Assembly (NCBI GenBank): GCA_023228925.1
Contig: JALOAF010000030.1
Span: 1-10,371 of the forward strand
Length of the DNA: 10,371 nucleotides
Origin: Candidatus Absconditabacterales bacterium
Lineage (GTDB): Bacteria > Patescibacteriota > Gracilibacteria > Absconditabacterales > Absconditicoccaceae
Reading direction: 5' to 3'
A program made the position numbers and the translations under genes. The notes under the pieces were generated by a model. It was not told where the DNA came from, searched no databases, and worked only from the letters and a program-made list of their open reading frames with translations. Below are positions 8,744-10,371 of this stretch, piece by piece. Position 1 is the stretch's first letter. The number at the start of each line of letters is the position of its first letter.

Positions 8744-10123
8744 ATGTCTTTAGCCAACAAATATCGTCCGGATACATTTGATAAAATTATATGACAAGAT
8801 CATATTACACACATACTCAAAGCTCAGATGAAAAACGAGCAAAAAAACAACCACAATTATCTGCTTTTTGGACCCAGAGGTACTGGAAAAACTACAGCAG
8901 CTAGAATTTTGTCCAAAGCTATAAATTGTTTAGATCTACAAGATGGCAATCCTTGTAATCAATGTGCAAATTGTAACATAATAAATAAATGACAAACTTT
9001 TGATTATATAGAAATAGACGCTGCCAGCTATACATGAGTAGACAATATTAGAGAGGAAATTTTAGACAAAGTCCCGTATCCTCCCACTCAATTAAAAAAG
9101 AAAATATATATAGTAGATGAAGTACATATGTTGTCCAAATCTGCATTTAATGCCCTACTAAAAACGATAGAAGAACCAAACAATGCAGTTTGATTTATTT
9201 TTGCTACTACAGAAATACATAAAGTTCCAGAGACAATAGTTTCTCGTTGCCAAGTATTCAATTTCAAAAAGGTTTTAAAAGAAACAATGGCTCCTCATTT
9301 ACAAAATATTTGCAATTTAGAATGACTATCTTTTGAAGACGAAGCTTTAAATTTAATTTCAGACATATCAGAATGATGTGTAAGAGACGCAATAAAATAT
9401 ATAGATCAAATAAGTGTGTTTGGAAGTATTAGTATGGAAAATGTTAGCAACTTTTTAGGGATAGCTGGAGAAAGTATGGTCAAAGATTTTTTGGCATTAA
9501 TAAAAGCAAAAGATAGAGAATCTGTTTTTAAAAAAATAGACGAGATTCATGATCAGTGAATAGATTTATTGCAATTTGCAAAACAAAATATTATGTATAT
9601 CGACAAAAGCTTGATGTCAGATATCGATTTTTTTATTTCAGTGTCTGAGGTTTTTTCAGAAATTATAGCAACTGCCAAATATTATCCATATCCTACGATG
9701 ATATACAAAATTGCAATCAATAAATTTTTATGACAAAATAAGCAAACTACAAAGCACCAAGAAACCATAACACAAGAAGACAAAACAAAGGAAGATTTGG
9801 TTGTAAAATCATCAGATTGAATAGAAAAGAATCAAAATGAATTAGAAAACCCAATAAGCAAAGAAAAACAAATTTTGAATCAAATAATTGAAAAGGTGGA
9901 AAGTAAAACATTAAAAGATAGCTTAAGGGATCATACATTTATAAAAAATATTTCAAATTGAAAAGCTCATTTTATAGTAATAAACAAAATTGCAGAAATT
10001 GCTTTAAATAGAGATGACACAAAAAACAATTTAGAAAATATAATTTCAGAAATAGTGTGAGAAAACATAAAAATTGATATTCAATTTCAATCAAAAGAAG
10101 AATATTTATCAAATATATTATAA
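8744..10123 (+). CDS. dnaX: DNA polymerase III subunit gamma/tau, clamp-loader ATPase
   Basis: DnaX is the motor subunit that opens and loads the sliding clamp at the replication fork. The 459-residue frame runs from ATG (8744-8746) to TAA (10121-10123) and contains 11 in-frame UGA codons, at residues 17, 83, 98, 150, 194, 211, 272, 330, 359, 406 and 439. Motifs in order: LANKYRP start, IIGQDHI, Walker [10 protein letters not shown] (43-51), zinc module Cys62-x8-Cys71-x2-Cys74-x2-Cys77, DAASYTGVDNIRE, Walker [10 protein letters not shown] (Asp125, Glu126), FATTEIHK sensor 1, and the SRC arginine finger (Arg168). The collar domain reaches about 330, then a Lys/Glu/Gln-rich linker (335-385) and a small C-terminal domain. 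UGA falls on the family Gly in IIGQ, SYTGVD and EGCVRDA. The C-terminal part is short for a tau form. Confidence 0.97.
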
Positions 10124-10178
10124 ATAGTGTATTTTATTGTTTTCCAATAAAAACTATTTAGTTGTTTAATAATAGGCA

Positions 10179-10371
10179 TTAAAAAAAGAGAAAAATTATA
10201 ACTAATTTTTTAGTTGACCTCTCTTTTTTTATAATATCTATTATTTTACTATAATTTCTAAAAAAGTGCTCAATGTACTGTTGCATAGATAACTTTACAC
10301 ATTGACTAGAAGATAAAGAAATGATAAGTTTTTTCAAGGGCGTTAGCCCTTGCATAGCTAATCATGTATGT
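10179..10371 (-). CDS. possible 3' end of a minus-strand gene cut by the window edge
   Basis: Reading UGA as Gly, a minus-strand frame stays open from the right edge for 63 codons to TAA at 10179-10181. Its middle (LSMQQYIEHFFRNYSKIIDI) looks like a plausible helical protein, but its last 16 residues are encoded by the terminator hairpin, which is unusual for a real gene. A plus-strand frame starting at ATG 10273 is also open to the edge (33 codons, Cys-rich, MYCCIDNF), so the two compete. I recognise no family. With only two stop codons in this code, such frames arise by chance more easily than usual. Confidence 0.2.
10181..10230 (+). terminator. terminator hairpin after dnaX
   Basis: AAAAAAAGAGA (10181-10191) pairs with TCTCTTTTTTT (10220-10230) in a perfect 11-base stem whose 3' arm is also the U-tract. 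Inside it lies a second perfect hairpin, AACTAA-TTTT-TTAGTT (10200-10215), so the structure is nested. It begins 57 bases after the dnaX stop. The arm composition makes it work in either orientation, which would suit a convergent gene entering from the right edge. Confidence 0.75.
10335..10352. repeat. GC-rich perfect hairpin at the right edge
   Basis: CAAGGGC-GTTA-GCCCTTG has 7-base arms and a 4-base loop, and is the most GC-rich short stretch of the non-coding DNA here. A T6 run precedes it on the plus strand and no U-tract follows it, so it is not a standard terminator. A second, wider inverted repeat (TCAATGT at 10270-10276, ACATTGA at 10299-10305) lies just to the left. Compact imperfect or perfect hairpins like this mark the ends of IS200/IS605 elements and REP-type repeats, but no transposase is visible in the window. 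Confidence 0.7.

Noticed and set aside
9092..9100. A AAA AAG heptamer in dnaX, as used for the tau/gamma frameshift in E. coli
   Set aside because: It is at about residues 118-119, just before Walker B. A frameshift there would destroy the ATPase rather than make a gamma form.
9530..9538. A7 run in dnaX followed by TAG in another frame, as in transcriptional slippage for gamma
   Set aside because: Loss of one A would end the protein after about residue 264, inside the collar domain needed for clamp-loader assembly. Runs of A this long are common in this genome.
9747..9938. Minus-strand open frame opposite the dnaX linker
   Set aside because: It is the complement of the Lys/Glu/Gln-rich DnaX linker, giving an artificial hydrophobic Phe/Leu string.
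176..10123. Reading the window as a set of decayed pseudogenes with many nonsense mutations
   Set aside because: Only UGA interrupts the genes, never UAA or UAG, and the interruptions sit on conserved glycines. All catalytic motifs are intact.
176..10123. UGA = tryptophan (Mycoplasma-type code 4)
   Set aside because: UGA positions match glycine in known motifs, and UGG is used for the expected tryptophans, for example in WHWRYVG of the peptidase and SGWC in UvrC.
1..10371. CRISPR arrays, tRNA, rRNA or tandem repeats
   Set aside because: No spaced direct repeats, no GC-rich cloverleaf-like segments and no rRNA-like sequence were seen in any gap between genes.

Overview
The window is AT-rich bacterial DNA that is coherent only if UGA is read as glycine and only UAA and UAG are stops. 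Under the standard code every gene breaks into short pieces. With UGA = Gly, seven full-length genes appear, and the recoded positions fall on conserved glycines in DnaX, FtsK, UvrC, DprA and a VanY-type peptidase. That is translation table 25, which points to Candidatus Gracilibacteria (BD1-5/GN02) or Candidatus Absconditabacteria (SR1), small-genome members of the Patescibacteria/CPR. I cannot tell which of the two from this window.

Layout. Six genes lie on the minus strand, read right to left: dprA (7482-8486), ftsK (5167-7305), a vanY-like D,D-carboxypeptidase (4371-5150), grpE (3743-4309), uvrC (2039-3706) and a membrane-anchored TPR-like protein (176-1720). dnaX (8744-10123) is on the plus strand and diverges from dprA across a 257-base region. 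That region holds a perfect palindrome and candidate promoters for both directions. dnaX is followed by a convincing terminator hairpin. Beyond it, the right edge carries a GC-rich hairpin and open frames on both strands that run out of the window.

Function. This is mostly a housekeeping region: clamp-loader ATPase (dnaX), ssDNA/RecA loading in transformation (dprA), chromosome segregation at the septum (ftsK), peptidoglycan trimming (vanY-like), chaperone nucleotide exchange (grpE) and nucleotide excision repair (uvrC). ftsK and vanY are only 16 bases apart and probably cotranscribed, a division/cell-wall pair. grpE and uvrC follow with gaps of 60 and 36 bases. The TPR gene stands apart behind a 318-base gap with its own good promoter.

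Oddities: UGA recoded as glycine, no Shine-Dalgarno motif before any of the seven starts, a UvrC without its C-terminal helix-hairpin-helix domain, a TTG start for ftsK, and possible mobile-element structure at the right edge. I found no tRNA, rRNA, CRISPR array or complete insertion sequence, and no clear candidate for a wholly new multi-gene system.
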